Below, in pieces: positions 8,855-18,327 of a stretch of DNA of 64,000 nt; the stretch's first letter is position 1, and each line of letters opens with the position of its first letter. Made by a program: the position numbers and the translations under genes. Under the pieces are notes generated by a model. The model worked only from the letters and a program-made list of their open reading frames with translations. It was not told the DNA's origin and did no database searches. This stretch comes from CTSoil-043 sp963821235 (GTDB taxonomy: Bacteria; Chloroflexota; Limnocylindria; Limnocylindrales; CSP1-4): the NCBI GenBank assembly GCA_963821235.1, contig CAWGCS010000001.1, forward strand, positions 1,178,001 through 1,242,000, given 5' to 3'.

Positions 8855-9832
8855 TCAGGCCGCCGTGGGGGCGTCGGATGGGGCGTCCGGGTCGGCCAGG
8901 CCGCCCGGCGCGCCGGGGTCGTCGAGGGGGACCGTCTCCGCGTCGGGGGCGATCCGGCGGATCAGGCCCGAGAGGACTCGGCCGGGGCCCACCTCCACGT
9001 AGCGGGTGACCCCGGCGCCGGCCATGGCCGTGACGGCGGCGATCCAGTCGACGCCGGTCGTGAGGTGATCCACCAGCTCCGCCCGGCAGGCCGCGGCGGT
9101 GGCGAGGGGGGCGGCGTCGGCGTTCGCGAGGACAGGGATCCGTGGGTCGCGGAACTCGACGTCGGCGAGGACGGCGCGCATCCCCTCGGCCGCCTCCGCC
9201 ATCAGCGGCGAATGGGCGGCGACGCTGACCGGCAGGACGACGGCCCGCTTCGCCCCGAGGCTCCTGGCGACGGCGGCGGCCGCCTCCACGGCGGGGCGGA
9301 CGCCGGAGACCACGACCTGGCCCGGCGAATTGCGGTTGGCGATGCCGAACGTGCCGTGCGCGACCCCCTCCGCGACGAGGTCGTCCAGCCGGTCGTCGGG
9401 GAGGCCGATGATGGCGGCCATGGCGCCCGGGTGGCCCTCGCCGGAGGCCTGCATGAGGCGGCCCCGCTCCCGGACCAGCCGGATTCCGTCCCCCAGGGAG
9501 ACGGCGCCGGCCGCCACGAAGGCAGAGTACTGGCCCATGGAGTGGCCGGCGGCGAAGGACGGCAGGCGACCGGCCGTGCCGGCGGAGGCGCGCCGCTCGT
9601 CGAGGGCGCGGAGGAAGGCGATCGACGTGGCGAGGAGCGCCGGCTGGGCGTTCACGGTGAGGTCGAGCGTGTCCGCCGGTCCCTCCCAGGCGAGGACGGA
9701 GAGTGGCGTGCCCAGGGCCTCGTCCGCTTCCGCGAAGACCGCCCTGGCGGCCGGCGAGAAGAGGGCGAGGGCGCGTCCCATGCCCACGGCCTGGGAGCCC
9801 TGGCCGGGGAAGACGTAGGCGAAGGTGGGCAT
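8855..9832 (-). CDS. fabD: Malonyl-CoA:ACP transacylase
   Basis: A 325-residue enzyme loading malonyl groups on ACP. It begins with the family signature YVFPGQGSQ, carries the nucleophile elbow GHSMGQ (Ser; the canonical motif is GHSxGE), and the second catalytic His in VSVAAHSPLM. ATG 9832 is chosen because it directly precedes the first conserved strand; the open frame extends further but through non-conserved sequence. It is the first gene of the leftward fab run and is divergent from the MarR gene at 9997, with a palindrome between them. Confidence 0.93.
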   Translation of the reverse strand: MPTFAYVFPGQGSQAVGMGRALALFSPAARAVFAEADEALGTPLSVLAWEGPADTLDLTVNAQPALLATSIAFLRALDERRASAGTAGRLPSFAAGHSMGQYSAFVAAGAVSLGDGIRLVRERGRLMQASGEGHPGAMAAIIGLPDDRLDDLVAEGVAHGTFGIANRNSPGQVVVSGVRPAVEAAAAVARSLGAKRAVVLPVSVAAHSPLMAEAAEGMRAVLADVEFRDPRIPVLANADAAPLATAAACRAELVDHLTTGVDWIAAVTAMAGAGVTRYVEVGPGRVLSGLIRRIAPDAETVPLDDPGAPGGLADPDAPSDAPTAA

Positions 9833-9952
9833 GGTGCTCTGCGTACCTCGTCGGCGGTGCGGGCTCGGTGACGCCGGCCCGGGCGGGACGCGCGTGCTCG
9901 GACCGGCGCCGAGAGCAGGGTACCGCCGGAGACCGCCTCCGCCCGCGAAGCG

Positions 9953-9968
9953 CGTGCAACCTTGCACG
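9953..9968. promoter_or_regulatory. Perfect palindrome between fabD and the MarR gene (candidate operator)
   Basis: CGTGCAA (9953-9959), CC, TTGCACG (9962-9968) form a perfect seven-base inverted repeat. It lies 17 bases upstream of the TAGGCT box of the MarR gene, where a -35 element would be, and about 120 bases upstream of fabD. MarR proteins bind short palindromes of this kind as dimers and usually repress themselves, so autoregulation is likely and control of the fab genes is possible. Confidence 0.55.
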
Positions 9969-9984
9969 AATCACCCGCCCGGGC

Positions 9985-9990
9985 TAGGCT
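9985..9990 (+). promoter_or_regulatory. Leaderless -10 box for the MarR gene
   Basis: TAGGCT ends six bases before the ATG at 9997 and no Shine-Dalgarno sequence precedes that codon, so the transcript probably begins at the start codon. The palindrome at 9953-9968 lies upstream, in the -35 region. Confidence 0.5.
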
Positions 9991-9996
9991 CGGGCG

Positions 9997-10596
9997 ATGA
10001 CCGGACCGGCTCCGCGGCGACCCTCGCGCCGGGCTCCCGGGCGCCTCCGCCCGGCGCGGGTGACGACGGCCTCGCTCGAGGCGGAGGCCGACGACGTCCT
10101 GCTCGGGCCGGTCGCCGCCGCCCGGGCCCGGATGCAGAACCCCCGCGAGCTGTCGGAGCGCGTGGCCTTCGGGAAGGCCCTCTGGCGCGAGCTGGTGATC
10201 GGCTTCGCCGCCCAGCTCGGCGAGCTGCGCCTGGGCTTCACCCAGCTGGCGGCGTTGTACGCCGTGGCGGACGGCGGGACGACCACGATCGCCGACCTCG
10301 CCGACACGGTGAACCGCTCCCCGTCGGCGACGTCGCGCCTCGTCGACGGCCTGGTGCGCCGTCGGCTGCTCGAGCGTCGCGAGGAGGCGGACGATCGACG
10401 GATGCGCTCGGTCTGGCTCACGGAGCGCGGCCGGGCCCTGGTGGCCCTCGTGGACCGCGGCCGGGCCGACCAGTTCCTGGCGGTCGTCCGCCCGCTCCCG
10501 TCGGCCGAGCGGGCCATCGTGGCGATGGGCGTGGCCGCCCTGGCCACGCGGGCGGTCTCGCGGCGGGGTCGCCTGATCAAGCAGCGCCCGCTGTAG
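9997..10596 (+). CDS. MarR-family transcriptional regulator
   Basis: A 199-residue protein with an Arg/Pro-rich N-terminal stretch of about 25 residues followed by a MarR fold: dimerisation helix, winged helix-turn-helix (TIADLADTVNRSPSATSRLV, recognition helix around residues 108-118), the wing LERREEADDRRMRSVWLTERG, and C-terminal helices. It is divergent from fabD and separated from it by a perfect palindrome. FabT, the fatty-acid-synthesis repressor of streptococci, is a MarR protein in a similar position, so a FabT-like role is the working guess; the ligand is unknown. Confidence 0.88.
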   Translation: MTGPAPRRPSRRAPGRLRPARVTTASLEAEADDVLLGPVAAARARMQNPRELSERVAFGKALWRELVIGFAAQLGELRLGFTQLAALYAVADGGTTTIADLADTVNRSPSATSRLVDGLVRRRLLERREEADDRRMRSVWLTERGRALVALVDRGRADQFLAVVRPLPSAERAIVAMGVAALATRAVSRRGRLIKQRPL

Positions 10597-10615
10597 CCGC
10601 CGCCACGGCGGGCGC
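10584..10615 (+). terminator. GC-rich hairpin at the end of the MarR gene
   Basis: GCGCCCGC (10584-10591) and GCGGGCGC (10608-10615) are perfect complements around a 16-base loop that contains the stop codon of the MarR gene. There is no T-tract, so it would be a weak or Rho-assisted terminator separating this gene from the riboswitch transcript beyond. In DNA this rich in G and C such stems also arise by chance. Confidence 0.35.
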
Positions 10616-10659
10616 GCCCACCGTTTGACGCGGCGACCCTCCGGGGGGACACTGCGGGG

Positions 10660-10746
10660 GAAGGGGAGTAGTCCTTCTCCGGCCGATCGACATGCTGGCG
10701 CCTCGGCGCCCGGTCGCCGGGCCCGACGCGGGCGGACGAGACCTTC
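10660..10746 (+). promoter_or_regulatory. yybP-ykoY (Mn2+-sensing) riboswitch
   Basis: The leader carries the conserved blocks of this class in order: AAGGGGAGTAG at 10661-10671, CGACATGCTGG at 10688-10698, and ACGAGACCTTCG at 10736-10747. The closing stem P1 pairs GAAGG (10660-10664) with CCTTC (10742-10746). The class binds Mn2+ and usually switches on manganese exporters, and the gene downstream is exactly such a transporter. A possible translational switch is visible: CTCCGGC (10677-10683), within the aptamer, is a perfect complement of GCCGGAG (10801-10807), the ribosome-binding site of the downstream gene. Pairing in the absence of metal would hide that site; this second part is inference. 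Confidence 0.88.
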
Positions 10747-10812
10747 GACCAGCACCCACCCCGGTGCCGGGTCGAGGTCGCACCCCGCCCGGCGCCCCGA
10801 GCCGGAGACCCT

Positions 10813-11385
10813 GTGGACGCCTTCATCCTGAGCTTTGGCGTCATTCTCCTCGCGGAGCTCGGTGACAAGAGCCAGCTCATGGCCCTGGCCTTCGCCGCCC
10901 GCTACCCAGCCTGGACGGTGCTCCTCGCCGTCTCGATCGCCACGCTCGTCGTCCACGCCATGTCCGTGCTCCTGGGCGCCGCGGCGGCGATGGCCCTGCC
11001 GACCGACGCCATCAGCGTCGTCGCGGGCCTCGCCTTCCTCGTCTTCGCGGCCTGGACCCTTCGCGGCGACACGCTCGGCGAGCGGGAGGCGTCGCGAGCG
11101 TCCCGCAGCACCCGCTGGGCTCTCCTCACCATCGGCACCGCCTTCTTCCTGGCCGAGCTGGGGGACAAGACGATGCTGGCGACGGTGACGCTGGCGACGA
11201 CGGAGGAGCCCATCGGGACCTGGCTCGGCTCGACCGCCGGCATGGTTGCCGCCGACGCGCTGGCGATCGGAGTCGGGGCGATCCTCGGCTCGCGGCTCCC
11301 GGAGCGTGCGATCAGGATCTTCGCCGCCGCGGCCTTCGTCCTCTTCGGCCTGCTCCTGATCCTGGAGGGCCTCCGCGTCCTCTGA
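10813..11385 (+). CDS. GDT1/TMEM165 (UPF0016) family Mn2+ exporter
   Basis: A 190-residue membrane protein with six predicted helices in two homologous halves, each carrying the family signature: ELGDKSQLMALA near residue 14 and ELGDKTMLATVT near residue 116. Members export Mn2+ (or exchange Ca2+/Mn2+ for protons) and protect against manganese excess. The start is GTG at 10813, with GGAG at 10804-10807 five bases upstream. A Mn2+ riboswitch lies directly in the 5' leader, which strongly supports the manganese assignment. Confidence 0.93.
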   Translation: MDAFILSFGVILLAELGDKSQLMALAFAARYPAWTVLLAVSIATLVVHAMSVLLGAAAAMALPTDAISVVAGLAFLVFAAWTLRGDTLGEREASRASRSTRWALLTIGTAFFLAELGDKTMLATVTLATTEEPIGTWLGSTAGMVAADALAIGVGAILGSRLPERAIRIFAAAAFVLFGLLLILEGLRVL

Positions 11386-11420
11386 CCGTCGAGGGGACAC
11401 GCGACGGCCCGGACGGGCGC

Positions 11421-12911
11421 CTAGCCGCAGAAGCGGCGGACGACGTCGTAGAGGACGGGCAGCCCGAAGCGGAGCGCCTCGACGGACACGCGCTCGTCGT
11501 CGCCGTGGAAGAGGGCCAGGAACTGGTCGTCGGGGCCCAGGAGGAGCGGGGAGAAGCCGTAGGTCGGGATGCCGATCCTGGCCGTGTGCTTGGCGTCTGT
11601 CGCCCAGGTGGACATTCCGGCGAGCGGGACGCCTTCTGGGTCGGCCGCCCGGATCGCTGACGTCATCACGTCCCACAGCTCGCCCTCGGCCGGCGCCTCC
11701 ACGGCCGGGCCCCACAGTCGGAGGGTGGCCGTCACGAACGGCCAGAGGTCCTCCCCGATCCGGCTGCGGAGCTCCCGCGCCACGTCGTCAGGCGTCGTGC
11801 CGGGGAGCACGCGGCAGTCGACGGTGAGGGCTGCGACGCCGGGGATGACGTTGTGGCGCGTGCCGACCTCGAGGACGTCCGGCGAGAAGGTGTCGCGCAG
11901 CAGGCCGCGCATCGCCCGCCGGTAGGCGTCGCTGCAGGCGGCGGCCAGGGCGTCCTCGGCGGCCGGCCCGTCGCCGGCGAGGCGGCGGATCCAGGCGCCG
12001 AGGGCAGGTGGCACGGCCGCTGCGGAACCCTCCAGGAACCGCTCCATGACCGGCGTCAGGCGGGGCGGGCCCGGCTTCGCCAGCCGGCTCGCGACTTCCC
12101 CCGCGCGGAGGAGGGCATTCGCGTCGCCCCCGACGGTGCCGCCCGCTCCAGGGCCGCCGTCGCCCGGCATCGAGCCGTGGCCCCAGCGGCCGCGGACCTC
12201 CAGGTCGTAGATGGCGAAGCCCTTCTCGGCCACCTGGATCGGCCAGAGGCGGGTCCCGCCCACCGTCACTGCCACGCCGCCGCACTCGTTGAGGGCGCCG
12301 GCTGCCGCCAGCCACTCCGGGTGCTGCTCCACCATCCAGCCCGCCCCGTGGACGCCGCCGGCCTCCTCGTCGGCCGTCGAGGCGAAGATCACGTCGCGGG
12401 ACAGCCCGGGGACCGGGTCGCTGGCGGGATCGCGCCCTGCCGCCCGCGCCTCGGCAGCGAGGAGGCGCAAGACGGCCACCTCCATGGCCACCATGCCCTT
12501 CATGTCAACGGCGCCGCGGCCCCAGACGTAGCCGCCGGCGAGGTCGCCGCCGAACGGGTCGTGGGTCCAGCCGTCGGCCGGCGCCGGCACCACGTCGAGG
12601 TGCGAGAGGAGCAGCAGCGGCGCGCCGCCCGTGCCGTCGCCGCGCAGGCGGGCGACGATGGAGCCGCGTCCGGGGAAGGGCTCCACGACGGCGGACGGGA
12701 TCCCCGCGTCGGACAGGACGCTCTCCAGGTAGCGAGCGGCGAGGATCTCGTCGCCGGGCGGGTTGATCGTGCGCAGCCGGATCAGGTCACGGAGGCCCTC
12801 GACCAGCTCGTGGTGGGCACGCTTTCGGGTCGCAGGCTCGATGGCGCCCGACGGCCGGGATGGCGCAGGCAACGAGCCTCCGGGATGTCCTGCCGTCCGG
12901 CCACCGGTCAT
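11421..12911 (-). CDS. M20 family metallopeptidase (ArgE/DapE-like)
   Basis: A 496-residue zinc-dependent amidohydrolase/peptidase. Metal-binding and catalytic motifs are in the expected order: LLSHLDVVPAP (His), GRGAVDMKG (bridging Asp), TADEEAGG (catalytic and metal Glu), RWGHGSMP in the dimerisation lid, and a late KHTARIG His. Substrate cannot be read from sequence; relatives cleave dipeptides, N-acyl amino acids or succinyl-diaminopimelate. ATG 12911 overlaps the stop of the upstream small gene as ATGA, indicating coupling; the frame continues upstream in another gene's shadow. It is the last gene of the ilvD operon, so a role in amino-acid recycling is possible. Confidence 0.9.
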   Translation of the reverse strand: MTGGRTAGHPGGSLPAPSRPSGAIEPATRKRAHHELVEGLRDLIRLRTINPPGDEILAARYLESVLSDAGIPSAVVEPFPGRGSIVARLRGDGTGGAPLLLLSHLDVVPAPADGWTHDPFGGDLAGGYVWGRGAVDMKGMVAMEVAVLRLLAAEARAAGRDPASDPVPGLSRDVIFASTADEEAGGVHGAGWMVEQHPEWLAAAGALNECGGVAVTVGGTRLWPIQVAEKGFAIYDLEVRGRWGHGSMPGDGGPGAGGTVGGDANALLRAGEVASRLAKPGPPRLTPVMERFLEGSAAAVPPALGAWIRRLAGDGPAAEDALAAACSDAYRRAMRGLLRDTFSPDVLEVGTRHNVIPGVAALTVDCRVLPGTTPDDVARELRSRIGEDLWPFVTATLRLWGPAVEAPAEGELWDVMTSAIRAADPEGVPLAGMSTWATDAKHTARIGIPTYGFSPLLLGPDDQFLALFHGDDERVSVEALRFGLPVLYDVVRRFCG

Positions 12912-13228
12912 CCGCCGCTTCGCATCAACAGGACCTGGGCCACGAGGGCCGCGATCGTCAGGAGCGTCGGGATGCCTACCAGGAGGGCGACGAAGATGAC
13001 CAGGAGGCGCAGGAGCCGGCGCTCGTCGGCGACGCGCTCTGGTGGTGCCTCGTCCTCGCCCCCGGGGGCGAAGTAGGCGTCGAGCCCGCGCGGGCGATCG
13101 GTCGCCGCGTAGATGGGGACCGAGACGCCGTCGGGCCCGAGAGGAACGAGCCCCACCACCTCGGGATCGCCGGCTTGCTCGTCGGCCGCGCTCGCGCCGG
13201 CAGCGGCGGGCCGCTTCTCCTCGCTCAT
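12908..13228 (-). CDS. Small single-helix membrane protein
   Basis: A 106-residue protein with a polar N-terminal half (MSEEKRPAAAG...) and one hydrophobic helix near the C-terminus, LLVIFVALLVGIPTLLTIAA followed by LVAQVLLM, ending in a short Arg-Ser-Gly-Gly tail. It overlaps its neighbours on both sides by ATGA junctions (start with the oxidoreductase stop, stop with the M20 start), so it belongs to the operon. No family is recognised; the N-terminal 70 residues would be cytoplasmic if the positive-inside rule holds. Confidence 0.8.
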   Translation of the reverse strand: MSEEKRPAAAGASAADEQAGDPEVVGLVPLGPDGVSVPIYAATDRPRGLDAYFAPGGEDEAPPERVADERRLLRLLVIFVALLVGIPTLLTIAALVAQVLLMRSGG

Positions 13229-14186
13229 CGGCCCGATGATGCGCCGAATCCGTACCCGCTGCCGCCGGGCGACCGCGCCGCTTGGGCCAGCGGCTCGGCC
13301 ACCTCGCGGGCCACCGCAACGAGCCCGTCCGGGGCGGCTGAAGCCGGCAGGCCGAGGATCACGTGGCCCGCGCCGGCGCGCACGAAGGCCGTGGCGGCCG
13401 CGAGCGCGTCGCGCCGCTCGGCCGCCGTCGTGCCGCAGGTGAGCTGGGCGGCGAAGGTGAACGCCTCCGGGTCGCGTCCGGCCTCCTCGAGCGCCCGACG
13501 GATCTCGTCCCGCTTCGCGGCGAAGTAGGCCACGTCGCCGGGCCGGTTGCCGGGCATCGGCCAGCCGTCCGCGTAGCGGACCGCCAGGGCGATGCCGCGG
13601 CGGCGCTGGCCGCCGAGCCAGATCGGCGGACCGCCCGGGCGCACCGGCGGCGGCTCGTTCGTGGCTTCGCGGAGCGGGTAGTACGGATCGTCGACGGTGA
13701 CCCCCGGCGGCCTTCGGGCGGCGTCGGAGAGAAGGGCGGCCACGGTCCGGACGCCACTCTCGAAGCGGTCGAACCGCTCGGCCATCGGAGGCAGGGGGAT
13801 GCCGAAGGCCTCGTGCTCGCCCGCGTGCCAGCCCGCGCCCATGCCCAACACGAAGCGGCCCCCAGTCGCGTTGTCGAGGACCGTCGCGGCCTTGGCCACG
13901 ATCGACGGGTGACGGAGGGTGTTGGCCAGCACGGCGATCCCGATCCAGTGCCCCGGCACGCGATGTGCCAGCGCCGCCGCGGCGGTGAGCGACTCGACGG
14001 CCGGCCCGCCCCGCTCGCGGGCCGCGTCGGAGAGGTGGTCGCTGAGCCAGCCCGCGTCGAAGGCGCCCAGCTCGCCGGCGAGGGCCCACGTCTCGTCCAA
14101 GCGGGTCCAGTCGATCCCCGCCGAAGCCGAGGCGGCGATCCGGAAGCCCAGGAGTCCCGGCCGCCGCGTGCCGGCGTCGGGCGCCG

Positions 14187-14190
<4 letters not shown>
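13225..14190 (-). CDS. LLM-class flavin/F420-dependent oxidoreductase
   Basis: A 321-residue TIM-barrel oxidoreductase of the luciferase-like monooxygenase superfamily. Recognisable segments are WLSDHLSD near residue 48, IGIAVLANTLRHPSIVAKAA, GRFVLGMGAGWHAGEHEAFG (the phosphate-binding region typical of F420-dependent members), PPIWLGGQRRRGIALAVRYADGW, split here over two motifs, and a final AREVAEPLA helix. The substrate is unknown, and whether FMN or F420 is used cannot be settled from sequence. It overlaps ilvD by ATGA at its start and the small membrane gene by ATGA at its end. Confidence 0.87.
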
Positions 14191-15923
<1,733 letters not shown>

Positions 15924-15976
15924 CGGAGGATCCTCGGTCGGGTGGGTGCGGGGGGACGAGTTGGCGGTGCGTTCCA

Positions 15977-15982
15977 AGTGTA
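15977..15982 (-). promoter_or_regulatory. -10 box of the ilvD operon
   Basis: On the minus strand TACACT lies at 15982-15977, about 53 bases upstream of the ilvD start, leaving a leader of roughly 45 bases with a ribosome site. The same hexamer serves the ilvB leader. No strong -35 element is apparent. Confidence 0.4.
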
Positions 15983-16104
15983 GGCACGCCGGCCCGTCGA
16001 ACGTCCATGCCCTCCGGCGACGGGCGCCCATGGGCTGCCCGGACCGGGTGGGCCATCCTCCATGCGAGCGCGGCCGCCGGCCGCCGGGCATTGGGGGATC
16101 TCCG

Positions 16105-16212
16105 ATGGGCCTGCTGATCGCCCTGCTGGCGCTGATCGCGTCGCTGGGCATGCTCGACCTGACCGCCTTGCGCCACGGGGCGGAGTCGCGCGAGGGCTTC
16201 GCGCCCCGCTGA
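16105..16212 (+). CDS. Possible 35-residue single-helix membrane peptide
   Basis: ATG 16105 to TGA 16212 encodes a short peptide starting MGLLIALLALIASLGMLDLT, a plausible transmembrane helix, and ending with a polar tail ESREGFAPR. GGGGGATC lies about five bases before the ATG. It is divergent from ilvD and convergent with the MarP-like gene. Nothing else occupies the 355-base gap between those genes (15924-16278) apart from the ilvD promoter. The hydrophobic run followed by a charged tail is protein-like, but so short a frame could be accidental. Confidence 0.4.
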   Translation: MGLLIALLALIASLGMLDLTALRHGAESREGFAPR

Positions 16213-16278
16213 GGACGCCCCCGCTGCAGCCCGCCCCGCGTGCTGCGGCCCGCCCACGCGCCGGGGCCGGCCCGGTCG

Positions 16279-17463
16279 CTACCGGATGCAGGGGCCCGTG
16301 TCGACCGGCGCCGTGTCGCCGACGCTCGACATGATCGCCACCGCGACCGCCGTCGGGTCGAGGGCGTAGCCCACCGACGCGTCTGTTCGCGACTCGGCGA
16401 AGACCACCCCGCCGACCGTTCCGTTGGCAAGGACGAGCGGCCCGCCGCTGTCCCCCGGCTCGATCGCCGCCTGCAGCTCCAGGACGTCGCGGATGACCGG
16501 CGCCCCGCCGTACAGGTCGCGGCCGCGCGCCCGGACCTCGGCCGTGACGGCGGCCGGAAGGACGGTCAGGCCGGCGCCGTTGGGATGCCCGAGCGTCGCG
16601 CCGACGACGCCCCGGCCGGGGGCCTCCGGCGCCAGGACGAGCGAGGGCAGGCGCATCTCCGCCCGGATGAGGGCGACGTCGAGGTCGGGGTCGAAGAGGA
16701 CGACCGTGCCGCGGGCTGACGCAGCGACGCCGCGCAGGGTGACCCGCTCCGAGCCGGCGACGACGTGGGCGTTCGTGACGAAGAAGCCCTCGGCAACGGA
16801 GAAGGCGGTCCCGGTGAAGGATGCGCCGCAGCCCAGGGCCTCCACGCGGACGGTGCTGCCAACGGCGCGAGCGGCGATGGCCGCGGCCTCGGCCTGCGTC
16901 GGGAGGTCGACGGCGGGGGCCGGGAGCGGCTCCAGCCCCACGAAGACCTGGGGCAGGCCGCTCTCGTTGAGGACCGCGCCCAGCTCTCCCATCACCTCGC
17001 CAGGCGGCGGCAGCACGTCGAGCAGCGTCCGCACGGCGATCGACTTCTGGGCCTCGGCCGAGACGACGGGAATGGAGCTCGAGGCGATGAGCCCGCCGAC
17101 GAGCCACGTCACGACGAACGCCTGGGTCGCCCCCAGGACCGCGCCCATGGCGCTGTCGATCCCGCCGGCGACCGGCCCGACCGCGCCGCGCAGGACCGAT
17201 CCGAGCCCGGACCCGATCGCCTCCGCCATGGCGACCAGGAGCAGCGCTCCGCCGATCGCGACGAGTGCTCGGGCAGGCTGCTCCAGGCCCGCCAGGACCC
17301 CCGTGATCTGGGGCGCGAACAGGATGATGAGGGCGATGGCGCCGCCGCCGGCCACCAGGCCGAGCACCTGTGGAAGGGCCCCCGAGCGGTAGCCGACGAG
17401 CGCCGACCCGATGAGGACCAGCAGGACGATGAGGTCGATCGTGTTGACGGGCAGGAGGTCCAT
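16279..17463 (-). CDS. MarP-like membrane serine protease (CvpA + trypsin-like domains)
   Basis: A 394-residue protein with an N-terminal CvpA-like region of four helices (about residues 1-125, beginning MDLLPVNTIDLIVLLVLIGS) and a C-terminal chymotrypsin-fold protease facing outward. The triad is His in VTNAHVVAG, Asp in DPDLDVALI and Ser in GDSGGPL. Cysteines in ALGCGASF and two residues from the C-terminal Arg (GPCIR) match the positions of the disulfide in Mycobacterium MarP (Rv3671c), whose length is almost the same; MarP protects against acid and oxidative stress. ATG 17463 is preferred over an upstream in-frame Met because it begins the first helix. Confidence 0.9.
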   Translation of the reverse strand: MDLLPVNTIDLIVLLVLIGSALVGYRSGALPQVLGLVAGGGAIALIILFAPQITGVLAGLEQPARALVAIGGALLLVAMAEAIGSGLGSVLRGAVGPVAGGIDSAMGAVLGATQAFVVTWLVGGLIASSSIPVVSAEAQKSIAVRTLLDVLPPPGEVMGELGAVLNESGLPQVFVGLEPLPAPAVDLPTQAEAAAIAARAVGSTVRVEALGCGASFTGTAFSVAEGFFVTNAHVVAGSERVTLRGVAASARGTVVLFDPDLDVALIRAEMRLPSLVLAPEAPGRGVVGATLGHPNGAGLTVLPAAVTAEVRARGRDLYGGAPVIRDVLELQAAIEPGDSGGPLVLANGTVGGVVFAESRTDASVGYALDPTAVAVAIMSSVGDTAPVDTGPCIR

Positions 17464-17575
17464 CGCGGGGATTGTGCGGGACGCCCCCGATTCCGGCACC
17501 ATGGGGGCTCATCGACCGGGCCGGTCGCGGGAAGCGTCCGCCGGCCGGGAGCCGACGCCGAGGAGCCGCCCGCCG

Positions 17576-18268
17576 ATGCCCGCCCCCGATCGCCTCACGG
17601 TCCTGCGCTCGATCCTCGAGGACGGCGCGGTGCCGACCTTCACCGCGCCCGACGCCGCGACGGCCTTCGACATGGTGGCCGGCTGCGCGGCCGGCGGGTC
17701 CCGGGTCGTCGAGTTCACGAACCGCGGCGGCGGTGCCTTCGAGACCTTCGGGACTCTCGCCCGCCGGGTGGCCGCCGAGCTGCCGGAGCTGATCCTGGGG
17801 GCGGGCACGGTCATCGACGCCCCGACCGCGGCGCTCTTCATCGCGGCCGGCGCCCGCTTCGTCGTCGGCCAGTCGTTCAGCGAGGAGGTCGCCCGGCTCT
17901 GCAACCGGCGACGCATCGCCTACATCCCCGGCTGCGGGACGGCGACGGAGATCGCGACCGCGGAGGAGCTCGGCTGCGAGATCGTGAAGCTCTTCCCGGC
18001 GGCGGCGTACGACGGGCCGGCCTTCGTCCGCAACCTCCTGGCGCCCAGCCCCGGCTCGAAGGTGATGCCAACGAACGTCCTCGCGACCGAGGAGGCCACC
18101 CGGGCCTGGCTCGCCGCCGGAGCCGCCTGCCTGGGCGTCGCCGGCCACCTCTACCCGGCGGACCTCATCGCCTCGCGGGATCGCGAGGAGATCGCCCGGC
18201 GGACCCGCACCTTCCTCGGCTGGGTCGGCGCCGCCCGCGCCGGGGACGCCCGCGCCACGGGCTCGTGA
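17576..18268 (+). CDS. eda: KDPG/KHG aldolase (2-dehydro-3-deoxy-phosphogluconate aldolase)
   Basis: A 230-residue class I aldolase cleaving 2-keto-3-deoxy-6-phosphogluconate or 4-hydroxy-2-oxoglutarate to pyruvate. The Schiff-base Lys is in EIVKLFPA (about residue 139), the catalytic Glu in VVEFTNRGG, and LGAGTVIDA and VGQSFS match the family; the phosphate-binding region follows near VMPTNVLATE. The start at 17576 has AGGAG at 17561-17565. No other Entner-Doudoroff gene is nearby; the neighbour 60 bases downstream is an S9 peptidase. Confidence 0.88.
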   Translation: MPAPDRLTVLRSILEDGAVPTFTAPDAATAFDMVAGCAAGGSRVVEFTNRGGGAFETFGTLARRVAAELPELILGAGTVIDAPTAALFIAAGARFVVGQSFSEEVARLCNRRRIAYIPGCGTATEIATAEELGCEIVKLFPAAAYDGPAFVRNLLAPSPGSKVMPTNVLATEEATRAWLAAGAACLGVAGHLYPADLIASRDREEIARRTRTFLGWVGAARAGDARATGS

Positions 18269-18327
18269 GCCCGCCGCTCCCGATCCGATCGACGCCACCC
18301 GAGCCCAGAGGGGATCCAAGGACCACG

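Noticed and set aside
9916..9930. GGTACCGCC resembling a T-box core upstream of fabD
   Set aside because: It lacks the rest of a T-box leader and fabD is not an amino-acid or tRNA-synthetase gene.
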